NCBI GenBank assembly: GCA_902534735.1
Contig: CACARD010000001.1
Span: forward strand, 217,001 to 281,000
Source of the DNA: an uncultured Pelagibacteraceae bacterium
GTDB lineage: Bacteria > Pseudomonadota > Alphaproteobacteria > Pelagibacterales > Pelagibacteraceae
Length of the DNA stretch: 64,000 nt
Reading direction: 5' to 3'
This document shows positions 36,115-44,954 of this stretch, one piece after another. Both the position numbers and the translations under genes were made by a program. Numbering within the stretch: the first letter of the stretch is position 1; each line of letters opens with the position of its first letter. The notes beneath the pieces are model-generated. The model saw nothing but the letters and a program-made list of their open reading frames with translations. It was not told the origin of the DNA and did not search any database.

Positions 36115-37122
36115 TTACATTAAACCAGCTTCTTTATAATATTTAACAGCTCCAGGATGAAGTGGTGCTGATAAACCATCAGCTATCATATTTTTTTTCT
36201 CTAAAGGAGCGAAAGCTGGATGTTGTTTTCTAAAATCATCAAAATTTTCAAAAACAGCTTTTGTAACCTGATAAACTAAATCCTCAGAAACATCCATACT
36301 TGTTACTACAGTAGCTTTAACACCAAATGTAGTTACATCTTTTTTCTGTTTAGTATAAGTACCTTTTGGAATTGTTGCAGATGCATAATAATCAGCTCCA
36401 CTAATAATTCCATCAATTACATCTCCTGTTAAATTGATTGGCATTGCTTTAGCCGCACATGTTGCCGCTTGTTCCATTGCCCCATTTGGAAAACCTACTG
36501 AATATCCAAACGCATCAATTTTACCATCACATAGAGCTTTTACTTGCTCTGAAGATGTTAGCTCAGTAACTGATTTAAAGAAGCTGTTGTCAACTCCCAT
36601 AGCTTTCATTAATTCTTCCATAGTTCCTCTTTGACCAGAACCTGGATTTCCAATGTTTACTACTTTTCCTTTGAGACCCATAAAATCTTTGACTTTTGCT
36701 TTTTTTCTAGCCCAGATTTGAAATGGCTCATTATGTACTGAGAAAACAGCTCTTAAATTTTTGAATTGTTTCCCTTCCCATTTACTTGATCCATTGTAAG
36801 CATGATATTGCCAGTCAGATTGTGCTACACCAAATTGAAACTCGCCATCTTTTATTTGTCCGATGTTATAATTTGAGCCTCCAGTTGAAGGAGCGGTACA
36901 TCTGTAAGCTTTATCTTTCATACCTTTTTTTCTACCATGTTCAGCACTAATTGCTGATTTGTGTAACATTTTACAAATAGCGTTTCCTGTCTGAAAATAA
37001 ACTCCAGTTGGTCCTCCTGTGCCTATTGTAAAAAACTCTGCTGATTTTGCTATTGATCCGAATGAAAATATAGCAGCAAAAATAATCAGAGAGCCTGATA
37101 TTGTTGATAATATTTTTTTCAT
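36115..37122 (-). CDS. TAXI family TRAP transporter substrate-binding protein
   Basis: Signal peptide; FFTIGTGGPTGVYFQTGNAICKM; FGVAQSDWQYHAYNG; adjacent to the fused permease. Confidence 0.93.
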   Translation of the reverse strand: MKKILSTISGSLIIFAAIFSFGSIAKSAEFFTIGTGGPTGVYFQTGNAICKMLHKSAISAEHGRKKGMKDKAYRCTAPSTGGSNYNIGQIKDGEFQFGVAQSDWQYHAYNGSSKWEGKQFKNLRAVFSVHNEPFQIWARKKAKVKDFMGLKGKVVNIGNPGSGQRGTMEELMKAMGVDNSFFKSVTELTSSEQVKALCDGKIDAFGYSVGFPNGAMEQAATCAAKAMPINLTGDVIDGIISGADYYASATIPKGTYTKQKKDVTTFGVKATVVTSMDVSEDLVYQVTKAVFENFDDFRKQHPAFAPLEKKNMIADGLSAPLHPGAVKYYKEAGLM

Positions 37123-37230
37123 ATACCCTCTCTAAAGTTTTAAAATCGAATCTAACTATTTATTACTACGAGTGTCTAGTAAATTCAGATGATATAAGTA
37201 TTATTAATTAAGGAATTTTTTAACTGATTA

Positions 37231-38454
37231 TTATTTTTCAACCCATGATTTTAATTTATTTACTCCTTCTACAACCTTAGGGGCGTACAATTTTATTAAC
37301 TCATCATTAATATCAGTTTTTTCATTAATATTTTTCATAAATATATCGCCGTCAAAATCTGTAAAACTTAGACGAACAATCATCCTTTTTTCATCAAATC
37401 CAAAGTCACTTCCTGGAAGTAAAGCAATATTTAAATTAGTTAAAATTTCATCACACATGATTGAAGAATTATTAAATTTCTTGTTCAAAAATTCAGGCAT
37501 CAAATAAAAGCCACCCATGGGTTTGTTCATAATAATATTATTAGATTTTAAATTTCTATATACGTATTCTCCAACAGCTTTAAGAATTTTTTTTGATTTT
37601 AAGATATATTCATTATGGTTAGCATTAAAAGCAGATATTGCAGCAAACTGTATTGGTGAACTTACGGCGGAAAATGTTTCACTTGCTAAAACTTTCATAG
37701 ATTTAAGTAATTCAATTTTTTTCTTTGGTATTATAAAGTACCCAAGTCTCCATCCTCCAGCCCCACACCATTTACTAAGTCCGTTACTTATTACAACATT
37801 ATCAGGGCAGTGTTCGAAAATAGAAATATAATTTTCATCAAATGTTAATTCAGAATAAATTTCATCTGATAAAACTAAAATATTATACTTTTTTACTATT
37901 AAAGAAATTTCTTTTAAATTTTCGCATACTTGTCCTGATGGATTATTTGGAGAATTAAGAAATAAAAGATATTTTTTATCTGGTTTTTTCAAAATAATTT
38001 TTTCTATTTCTTGAGCTTTAGGAAACCAATTATTTTCAGCAGATGTTTGTATCCAATTATAGTTATTTTTAGCAATTATTGATTGTGGCTTATAAGATAC
38101 CCAACTTGGAGATGGCAATAAAACTTCGCCTTCAAATGCTAAATGCATCAAGAACATTAGCTCTTTGGTACCAGGACCAATTATGACTTGATCTAAGTCA
38201 AAATTAAAATTTTTCTTTTTTGACTCATATTTTGCGATTGAACCTCTTAATTTATCTAATCCTTGAATAGGTAAATAACTTTTTTGATGCGCATTTTTTT
38301 TTAATTCTTCAACAATAGTAATTGGAACTGGAAATGGTGATTGTCCAAATCCAAACTTAATAATATTTTTTCCTTCAATTTCAATAACTTTTGATTTTTC
38401 ATTTATTTTTAGTGTTGCTGATAAACTTAAGTTTTTGATTGTATCTTTGATCAT
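37231..38454 (-). CDS. PLP-dependent aminotransferase class I/II
   Basis: FLNSPNNPSGQVCENL; VLSDEIYSELTF; SNGLSKWCGAGGWRLGY (PLP Lys). Confidence 0.9.
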   Translation of the reverse strand: MIKDTIKNLSLSATLKINEKSKVIEIEGKNIIKFGFGQSPFPVPITIVEELKKNAHQKSYLPIQGLDKLRGSIAKYESKKKNFNFDLDQVIIGPGTKELMFLMHLAFEGEVLLPSPSWVSYKPQSIIAKNNYNWIQTSAENNWFPKAQEIEKIILKKPDKKYLLFLNSPNNPSGQVCENLKEISLIVKKYNILVLSDEIYSELTFDENYISIFEHCPDNVVISNGLSKWCGAGGWRLGYFIIPKKKIELLKSMKVLASETFSAVSSPIQFAAISAFNANHNEYILKSKKILKAVGEYVYRNLKSNNIIMNKPMGGFYLMPEFLNKKFNNSSIMCDEILTNLNIALLPGSDFGFDEKRMIVRLSFTDFDGDIFMKNINEKTDINDELIKLYAPKVVEGVNKLKSWVEK

Positions 38455-40409
38455 TACGATTTTAATTCAATAAGATTTTTATATTCACTTAAAGCAGATG
38501 GATTGGATAATGCTTCAATATTATTTATTTTGTTGCCGTCTATTATATTTTTAACAGCTACCTCTACAATTTTACCATTCTTAGTTCTGGGAATATCATT
38601 TACTGCAATTATTTTAGCAGGTACATGTCTTGGAGAAGCCTCATATCTAATTGTTGTTTTTAATTTTGAAATTAATTTTTCATCTAATCTATTATTTTTT
38701 GATAATATTACAAAAAGGATTATTCTTATATCATTATCCCAAGATTGACCTACTACGATAGACTCTTTTACTTCTTTAAATTTTTCTACAACAGAATAAA
38801 TTTCAGCTGTGCCAAGTCTAACACCGCCTGGGTTTAATGTTGCATCAGATCTTCCATAAATAATATAAGACCCATTATTCTTTCTCTCGGCATAATCTCC
38901 ATGATGCCAAATATTTTTAAATTTTGAAAAATAAGCTTTTTTATATTTAACTTTTCCAGGATCATTCCAAAATTTTAAAGGCATTGATGGAAAAGGGTTT
39001 CTGCAAACTAATTCTCCTTTTTTATTTAAAATTGATTTACCTTTTTCAGAAAACACTGCTGTATCCATACCAAGACCATTGTTTTGTATTTCGCCAATGT
39101 TCACAGATGAATAAATGTTTCCATTTACAAAACAGGAGACAATATCTGTTCCTCCAGAAATAGATGCTAAATGAACATTTTTTTTTATATTTCTGTAAAC
39201 AAATTCAAAACCATCTTTAGAAAGTGGAGATCCTGTAGAACAAATCGTTTTTAAAAACTTGAGTTTTATTTTTTCTTTTACCTTAACATTTTGTTTAATA
39301 AGTTGATCAATATATTTCGCACTTATACCAAATAGAGTAACTTTCTCCTTATTTGCAATTTTTAACAATAACTCTGGAGATTTATGCATAGGAAAACCAT
39401 CAAATAGCAATATTGATGCTTTAGATGCTAGGGCTGTAACAAGCCAATTCCACATCATCCACCCACAAGTTGTAAAGTAAAATACATTATCATTTGGCTT
39501 TATATTGCAATGTAATTGATGCTCTTTCAAATGTTGCAATAAAACACCACCAGATCTATGGCAAATACATTTTGGTTTACCTGTAGTGCCGCTTGAGTAT
39601 AAAATTGCTAATTCGTGGTCAAAATCAAATTTTTTTAATTTATTTCTGCTTATTTCAAGTTTTTTAATCTCAGTGAAATTATAAATTTTTATATTTTTAA
39701 TTTTATTAAATTTTATTAATTTTTTTCCAGGGTAATTTAAAATTAATACTGATTTTATACTTTTTATTTTTTTTAATATTTTAGGCAATCTCTCAATAAT
39801 ATTTATTTCCTTTCCGTTATAATAATATTTATCAGTAATAACTAGTAATTTAGGTTTAATTTGGGAAAAACGTTCGATTACACCAGGTACACCAAAATCA
39901 GGTGAGCACGAGCTCCAGATTGATCCTATAGCGCTAGCACCTAAGAAACACTCAACTGTTTCTATCTGATTTGGAGTATATGCTGCTATCCTATCCTTTT
40001 CAGAAATATTTATTTTTTTGTAAAATGTAATTATTTTTTTTACATCTATATTAAGTTCTTTCCAGGATTTTTGCTCTCTGTAACCATTTTCACTAACGAA
40101 TGTGATAGCTTTTTGATTGGAATTTTTAGCTAAAAGATTTTCTGCAAAATTTAATTTTGAATTAACAAAAAACTTACTATTAATAAGGTCCTTTGTTAGT
40201 TTAAATTTATCAGTTTTTTTACCTACAACTTCAAAATATTCCCAGATTGAATTCCAAAAATCTTTTGGATTTTTTACACTCCATTTTAACAACTTTTTAT
40301 AATTTCTTGAAAAATTATATTTATAATATTTTGAAATAAATTTCTCATAAGCAAATAAATTTGAATTTTTTATAAGTTCTTTAGACGGTTCCCAAAGTTT
40401 TTTTGGCAT
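38454..40409 (-). CDS. Acetoacetyl-CoA synthetase-like AMP-forming ligase
   Basis: LYSSGTTGKPKCICHRSGG; TTCGWMMWNWLVTAL; GRSDATLNPGGVRLGTAEIYSVVE. Confidence 0.88.
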   Translation of the reverse strand: MPKKLWEPSKELIKNSNLFAYEKFISKYYKYNFSRNYKKLLKWSVKNPKDFWNSIWEYFEVVGKKTDKFKLTKDLINSKFFVNSKLNFAENLLAKNSNQKAITFVSENGYREQKSWKELNIDVKKIITFYKKINISEKDRIAAYTPNQIETVECFLGASAIGSIWSSCSPDFGVPGVIERFSQIKPKLLVITDKYYYNGKEINIIERLPKILKKIKSIKSVLILNYPGKKLIKFNKIKNIKIYNFTEIKKLEISRNKLKKFDFDHELAILYSSGTTGKPKCICHRSGGVLLQHLKEHQLHCNIKPNDNVFYFTTCGWMMWNWLVTALASKASILLFDGFPMHKSPELLLKIANKEKVTLFGISAKYIDQLIKQNVKVKEKIKLKFLKTICSTGSPLSKDGFEFVYRNIKKNVHLASISGGTDIVSCFVNGNIYSSVNIGEIQNNGLGMDTAVFSEKGKSILNKKGELVCRNPFPSMPLKFWNDPGKVKYKKAYFSKFKNIWHHGDYAERKNNGSYIIYGRSDATLNPGGVRLGTAEIYSVVEKFKEVKESIVVGQSWDNDIRIILFVILSKNNRLDEKLISKLKTTIRYEASPRHVPAKIIAVNDIPRTKNGKIVEVAVKNIIDGNKINNIEALSNPSALSEYKNLIELKS

Positions 40410-40571
40410 TAAATATTTATATTTATATTGTAAAATTTATGCTAACCTTAGATCATATAAATTGAAAATGAGAACTTTTTCCTATCTGATTCGGACTAGT
40501 TTTAGTCTATTTTTGTTCTTTTTGAGTAACAAAATATAGTAGGCATAAAAAAGATCATACTAAAAGTTGAT

Positions 40572-43052
40572 ATGTCAAAAAATAAGATCACTGCAGTTCT
40601 TGGACCCACAAATACTGGTAAAACTTTTTTGGCTATAGAAACGATGCTTTCATTCGACACCGGAATGATAGGGTTTCCTTTAAGACTTTTAGCAAGAGAA
40701 GTATATGACAAGATTATACAGAAAGTAGATATATCCAAAGTCGCTCTTATTACTGGTGAAGAGAAAATTATACCAATTAATGCAAAGTATTTTTTGTGTA
40801 CAGTAGAGTCAATGCCTGTAGATAAAGTTTTAGATTTTGTGGGAATAGATGAAATTCAAATGTGTTCAGATCATGAACGAGGTCATATTTTTACTGACAG
40901 ATTATTAAATCTAAGAGGTGAAAAATTAACCATGTTAATGGGTTCCAATACTATAAAAAGTATTATTCAAAAACTTGATGATGATATTGAATTTATAAAT
41001 AAACAAAGATTGTCAAAACTCTCATTTGGAGGACACAAAAAAATTTCAAGAATCGAGAGAAAAAGTGCTGTAATTGCTTTTTCTACTGAAGAGGTATATG
41101 CAATTGCCGAACTCATAAGAAGACAGAAGGGTGGCGCAGCAATTGTTATGGGATCTCTAAGCCCTAAAACTAGAAATGCTCAAGTAAATTTATATCAATC
41201 AGGAGATGTTGATTATCTTGTTGCTACTGATGCTATTGGAATGGGAATAAATATGGACTTAGATCATGTTTACTTCTCAAACTTAAAAAAATTCGATGGA
41301 AAAAAAATAAGACGGTTAAAAATCTCAGAAATCGGACAAATTTCAGGAAGGGCTGGTCGGTATTTAAACGATGGCAATTTTGGTATTACGGGAGATTGTG
41401 ATGAAATTAATCCAGAGGAAATTGAATTTTTAGAAAATCATAATTTTCCTGAAATACAGAATATATTTTGGAGAAATTCTTATTTAAACTTTAATAATAA
41501 AGAAACTTTACTAAAATCATTAGACGAAAGACCCAGTAAAGAATGGTTAAGAAGAGTTGGCGAATGTGAAGATGAAAAAGCTTTAAAATATTTTTTAAAA
41601 GAAAATAATATTAATGTAGTCAACAACTCTGATGCTCTAAAAGTTCTTTGGGAATGTTGTCAGATTCCTGATTTTGTGAAAAAGACTTATGGTCACCATT
41701 TAGAAGTTGTGAGTAAAGTGTTCAATTTTTTAACAGGTAATGAAAAAAAAATACCAAACCATTACATGAAACAACAGCTCTCTATGCTAGATAAACTTGA
41801 TGGCAATGTAGATTCAATTTCAAACAGAATATCTAATGTTAGAACTTGGTCATACGTTTCAAATAAGTCTAATTGGGTAGAAAACCAAGACTACTGGATT
41901 GAGAGAACTAAAAACTTAGAAGACAAATTATCAGATAGACTTCATGATGAATTAACAAAAACGTTTATTGATAAAAGAGCAAGTGTTTTAGCAAAAGGTT
42001 TAAAACAAGATATTGAATTAAAAACTGAAATTCTTGAAAAAGAAAAGGTATTAATTAATGGACAATACATAGGAATTTTAAAAGGATTAAAACTGCAATT
42101 AGATTTAAAAATTGATGCTTTAGATGCGGATATTAAATCTTTAAAAAAGGCTGCAAGACAAAATGTGAGTCCAGAAATAATAAGTAGAATAAAACAAATT
42201 ATTGATACAGGTTATATAGAGTTAAAGGATAATTTTAAAATATATTGGAACAACGATCCTATAGCAAAACTGACTGCTGGTTCAGATTATCTTAATCCAA
42301 AAATAGATTTAATTATTGATGAAATGATTGAAAATGATGAGAGAAATAAATTAAATGAATATTTACGTGAATGGGTACGTAAAAAAATTAATACTGAACT
42401 TATTAGTCTTATTGAATTAAAAAATATAAAAGAAGAAAATCCACAACTTAGGGCTTTGGCTTATAGGCTTTATGAAAATAATGGAGTTATAAAAAGATCA
42501 AATATATCTGATTACTTAAATAAAATAAATCAAGATGATAGAAAAAAATTAAGAAGACTCGGTGTTAAGTTTGGTAGATACCATATTTTTTTATTTAAAT
42601 TATTTAAACCAAATACAGTCTCATTAAGAATATTATTATGGAAAATTTATAATAATAAATTTTTGAATTTATCACCTCCAACTTTTGGATTAAATTTTCT
42701 AAATAACATGAAAACAGCTAACAAAGATTTTATGTTGCTTTGTGGTTTTGAAAAGTTTGATGATATTTATGTGAGAATAGATATACTTGAGAGGTTATTC
42801 ATATTGATATTTAATTCTGAAAAAGACGATAAAAAGGAAGTAAAAGTTATACCTGAGATGTTGAACCTGCTTGGATGTTCAAAAGAAAATTTTAACAAAC
42901 TTTTAAAAAAAATGGATTATAAAATTTATGAGAAGGAAAAAGAAATTTTCATAAGATACGTTCCATCAAAAAGGAGAGTTTTTAACAAATATGACAAAAA
43001 AGACAATTTAAATAATCCATTTAATATATTAAATCAATTAAACTTAAAGTAA
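40572..43052 (+). CDS. Suv3-like superfamily 2 RNA helicase
   Basis: VLGPTNTGKTFLAIETML Walker A; GIDEIQMCSDHERGH; VATDAIGMGINMDLDHVYFS; QISGRAGRY. Confidence 0.87.
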   Translation: MSKNKITAVLGPTNTGKTFLAIETMLSFDTGMIGFPLRLLAREVYDKIIQKVDISKVALITGEEKIIPINAKYFLCTVESMPVDKVLDFVGIDEIQMCSDHERGHIFTDRLLNLRGEKLTMLMGSNTIKSIIQKLDDDIEFINKQRLSKLSFGGHKKISRIERKSAVIAFSTEEVYAIAELIRRQKGGAAIVMGSLSPKTRNAQVNLYQSGDVDYLVATDAIGMGINMDLDHVYFSNLKKFDGKKIRRLKISEIGQISGRAGRYLNDGNFGITGDCDEINPEEIEFLENHNFPEIQNIFWRNSYLNFNNKETLLKSLDERPSKEWLRRVGECEDEKALKYFLKENNINVVNNSDALKVLWECCQIPDFVKKTYGHHLEVVSKVFNFLTGNEKKIPNHYMKQQLSMLDKLDGNVDSISNRISNVRTWSYVSNKSNWVENQDYWIERTKNLEDKLSDRLHDELTKTFIDKRASVLAKGLKQDIELKTEILEKEKVLINGQYIGILKGLKLQLDLKIDALDADIKSLKKAARQNVSPEIISRIKQIIDTGYIELKDNFKIYWNNDPIAKLTAGSDYLNPKIDLIIDEMIENDERNKLNEYLREWVRKKINTELISLIELKNIKEENPQLRALAYRLYENNGVIKRSNISDYLNKINQDDRKKLRRLGVKFGRYHIFLFKLFKPNTVSLRILLWKIYNNKFLNLSPPTFGLNFLNNMKTANKDFMLLCGFEKFDDIYVRIDILERLFILIFNSEKDDKKEVKVIPEMLNLLGCSKENFNKLLKKMDYKIYEKEKEIFIRYVPSKRRVFNKYDKKDNLNNPFNILNQLNLK

Positions 43053-43477
43053 TGTTTAGTTTGTTTAAAAAGAATATAGAAAAAAAAAATGATGATAATC
43101 ATTTGTCTCTTATCAGTATTGCATCCTTACTAATTCATTCAGCAAAAATAGATGAAAATTTTACTGAAAAGGAAAAAAAAATAATTAAAAATGCATTGAT
43201 TGAAATGGGTGCAGACCAAAATAATTTGGATAAAATTTTAATAGACGCAGAATTAAAAGAGAAAGATTCAAACCAAATCTTAGAATTTACTAAAGAAGTA
43301 AAAAACAAAAGTATTGAAGAAAAAAAGATAGTTATTGAAGCTTTATGGAATATTATCTATTCAGATGAAAATGCAGACATGTATGAAACAAATTTAATGA
43401 GAAGATTGTCAGGATTACTATATTTGGACCCAAAAGTAGTTGGAGATATAAAAGAAAAAATTAAATCAAGCCAATGA
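43052..43477 (+). CDS. TerB-like protein
   Basis: [25 protein letters not shown]...[28 protein letters not shown], the repeated acidic TerB-type helical pattern. Confidence 0.7.
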   Translation: MFSLFKKNIEKKNDDNHLSLISIASLLIHSAKIDENFTEKEKKIIKNALIEMGADQNNLDKILIDAELKEKDSNQILEFTKEVKNKSIEEKKIVIEALWNIIYSDENADMYETNLMRRLSGLLYLDPKVVGDIKEKIKSSQ

Positions 43478-43800
43478 CGTATTTGGTAAACGAAAAATGT
43501 ATAAAATGTAAACATACTACATGTGTTGATGTGTGCCCAGTTGATTGCTTCTACGAGGGTAAAAATATGCTTGTAATTAAACCTGATGAGTGTATAGATT
43601 GTGGCGTTTGTGAGCCTGAGTGTCCTGTCGATGCTATAATCTCAGACACAGAAAAAGGAAGCGAAAAATGGTTAGAGGTGAATTCAAAATATTCTGAAAT
43701 ATGGCCAAATATTTCAGAAAAAAAAGATCCTTTACCTGAACACAAAAATTTTGAAAATGAAGAAAATAAGTTTGATAAATACTTTAAAGAAAACATTTAA
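43474..43800 (+). CDS. fdxA: 7Fe ferredoxin
   Basis: [21 protein letters not shown] and [16 protein letters not shown]. Confidence 0.94.
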   Translation: MTYLVNEKCIKCKHTTCVDVCPVDCFYEGKNMLVIKPDECIDCGVCEPECPVDAIISDTEKGSEKWLEVNSKYSEIWPNISEKKDPLPEHKNFENEENKFDKYFKENI

Positions 43801-44626
43801 AACCAAAAAGAATATAAATAAAAAAAAAAATCCAAAGCAATTAACTAAATCAAAAAAATTAAGCTCTACTCAAAAAGTAAAAAAAACAAAAATTGTCACA
43901 AAACAAAAAAAAATTAAATCACAAAAAAAAATACTCAAACAGAATCCTAAAGCGAAACCACTAAAGCAAGAAAAAAAAGAAAATTTAGAGTCAAATACAA
44001 ATTTATTAAGAATACCTAAAAATAATGAACAAAAACCTGAAATTAAAAAAGTCAAAAAACAAGATACTGAAAAGAAAGAGTATAAAATCAAAGAATATGT
44101 TGTGTATCCGAAACACGGTGTTGGGCAAATTATTGAATTTAAAAAAATGAATATTGGTGGAATTGAAATTGAAGCTTACGTACTTAAATTTGAGAAAGAT
44201 AAGGCAAATGGAATGGTACCTGTAAACAAACAAACACACTTGAGACCATTAGCTACAATTAATCAGATTAATAAATGTATTAGTATTTTAAAAAGTAAAC
44301 CTAAAATCAAAAGAAGTATGTGGAGCAGAAGAGCTCAAGAATACGAAGCAAAAATTTCATCTGGTAAAATTTATGAGCTTGCTGAAGTAGTAAGAGATCT
44401 GAACAAAGGAGATGATCTTATGGTTGATCAGTCATACAGTGAAAGACAACTTTTTGAGAAGGCATATGATAGAATACTGACAGAATTTCAAATTGTTTTG
44501 AATTTGAGCTTGGAAGATACACAAAAGAAACTCGATAAAGCATTAAAAAGAAATTTAGAAAAACAAGTCCAAAAAGTCGAGAACAAGCCTCCTGAGGGAG
44601 AAATTTCTGAGGAATTAGCCAAATAA
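43757..44626 (+). CDS. CarD-family RNA polymerase-binding regulator with Lys-rich N-terminal extension
   Basis: CarD domain [45 protein letters not shown]; about 100-residue K/Q/N-rich N-terminus; ATG at 43757 (TTG 43751 alternative) overlaps fdxA. Confidence 0.85.
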   Translation: MKKISLINTLKKTFKTKKNINKKKNPKQLTKSKKLSSTQKVKKTKIVTKQKKIKSQKKILKQNPKAKPLKQEKKENLESNTNLLRIPKNNEQKPEIKKVKKQDTEKKEYKIKEYVVYPKHGVGQIIEFKKMNIGGIEIEAYVLKFEKDKANGMVPVNKQTHLRPLATINQINKCISILKSKPKIKRSMWSRRAQEYEAKISSGKIYELAEVVRDLNKGDDLMVDQSYSERQLFEKAYDRILTEFQIVLNLSLEDTQKKLDKALKRNLEKQVQKVENKPPEGEISEELAK

Positions 44627-44663
44627 AAAAAACGCTTCCCACGCAAGCGCCATGAGAAGCGTT
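44623..44663 (-). terminator. Terminator of the 27-aa Lys-rich peptide gene
   Basis: 13-bp stem with 7-nt loop (44631-44643/44651-44663). Two pairs are G-U in minus RNA but C-A mismatches in plus RNA; U-run (TTTTTTATTT) only on the minus side. Confidence 0.8.
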
Positions 44664-44685
44664 ATTTAATAAAAAGAATACTAAA

Positions 44686-44769
44686 CTATCTTCTTTTTTT
44701 CTTTTTAGCTTTTTTCTTAGCTTTTTTCTTAGTTTTCTTTTTAGCAGCTTTTTTTCTTCTTTTAGCCAT
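44686..44769 (-). CDS. 27-aa Lys/Arg-rich peptide
   Basis: Complete ORF MAKRRKKAAKKKTKKKAKKKAKKKKRR*; gggagct RBS upstream; own promoter and terminator; not in the ORF track because of length. Confidence 0.75.
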   Translation of the reverse strand: MAKRRKKAAKKKTKKKAKKKAKKKKRR

Positions 44770-44792
44770 CTTTAGCTCCCTTTTTTTTAATT

Positions 44793-44851
44793 ACGAATCT
44801 TTTTGATTCGTTTGATTACCTTTTTGTAATTTTTTTGAATAGTTATGTCAA
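44793..44851 (-). promoter_or_regulatory. Sigma70-type promoter and 5'-UTR hairpin for the Lys-rich peptide gene
   Basis: Minus strand: TTGACA (44851-44846), 17-bp spacer, TACAAA (44828-44823), then hairpin ACGAATC-aaaaa-GATTCGT (44811-44793). Confidence 0.6.
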
Positions 44852-44954
44852 TTACATAATTATTTAGAAATTTTTTATTTTTTTTTTTTTTTAATAAAAA
44901 AATAATTGTTAAAAAAAGTTAAGTAAAATAGCGATTAATAAACAATTTTTTTTA

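Noticed and set aside
40410-40571. Possible ncRNA or riboswitch upstream of the Suv3-like helicase
   Set aside because: Only a weak 4-bp dyad (gact-agtttt-agtc); nothing resembling a known riboswitch.
43801-44100. Poly-A rich tract in carD as a possible phase-variable or frameshift site
   Set aside because: The reading frame is intact and similar A-runs occur throughout the window; explained by Lys codons and AT bias.
43551-44239. Phe-rich minus-strand ORFs opposite fdxA and carD
   Set aside because: They mirror poly-Lys codons (AAA read as TTT); composition artefact.
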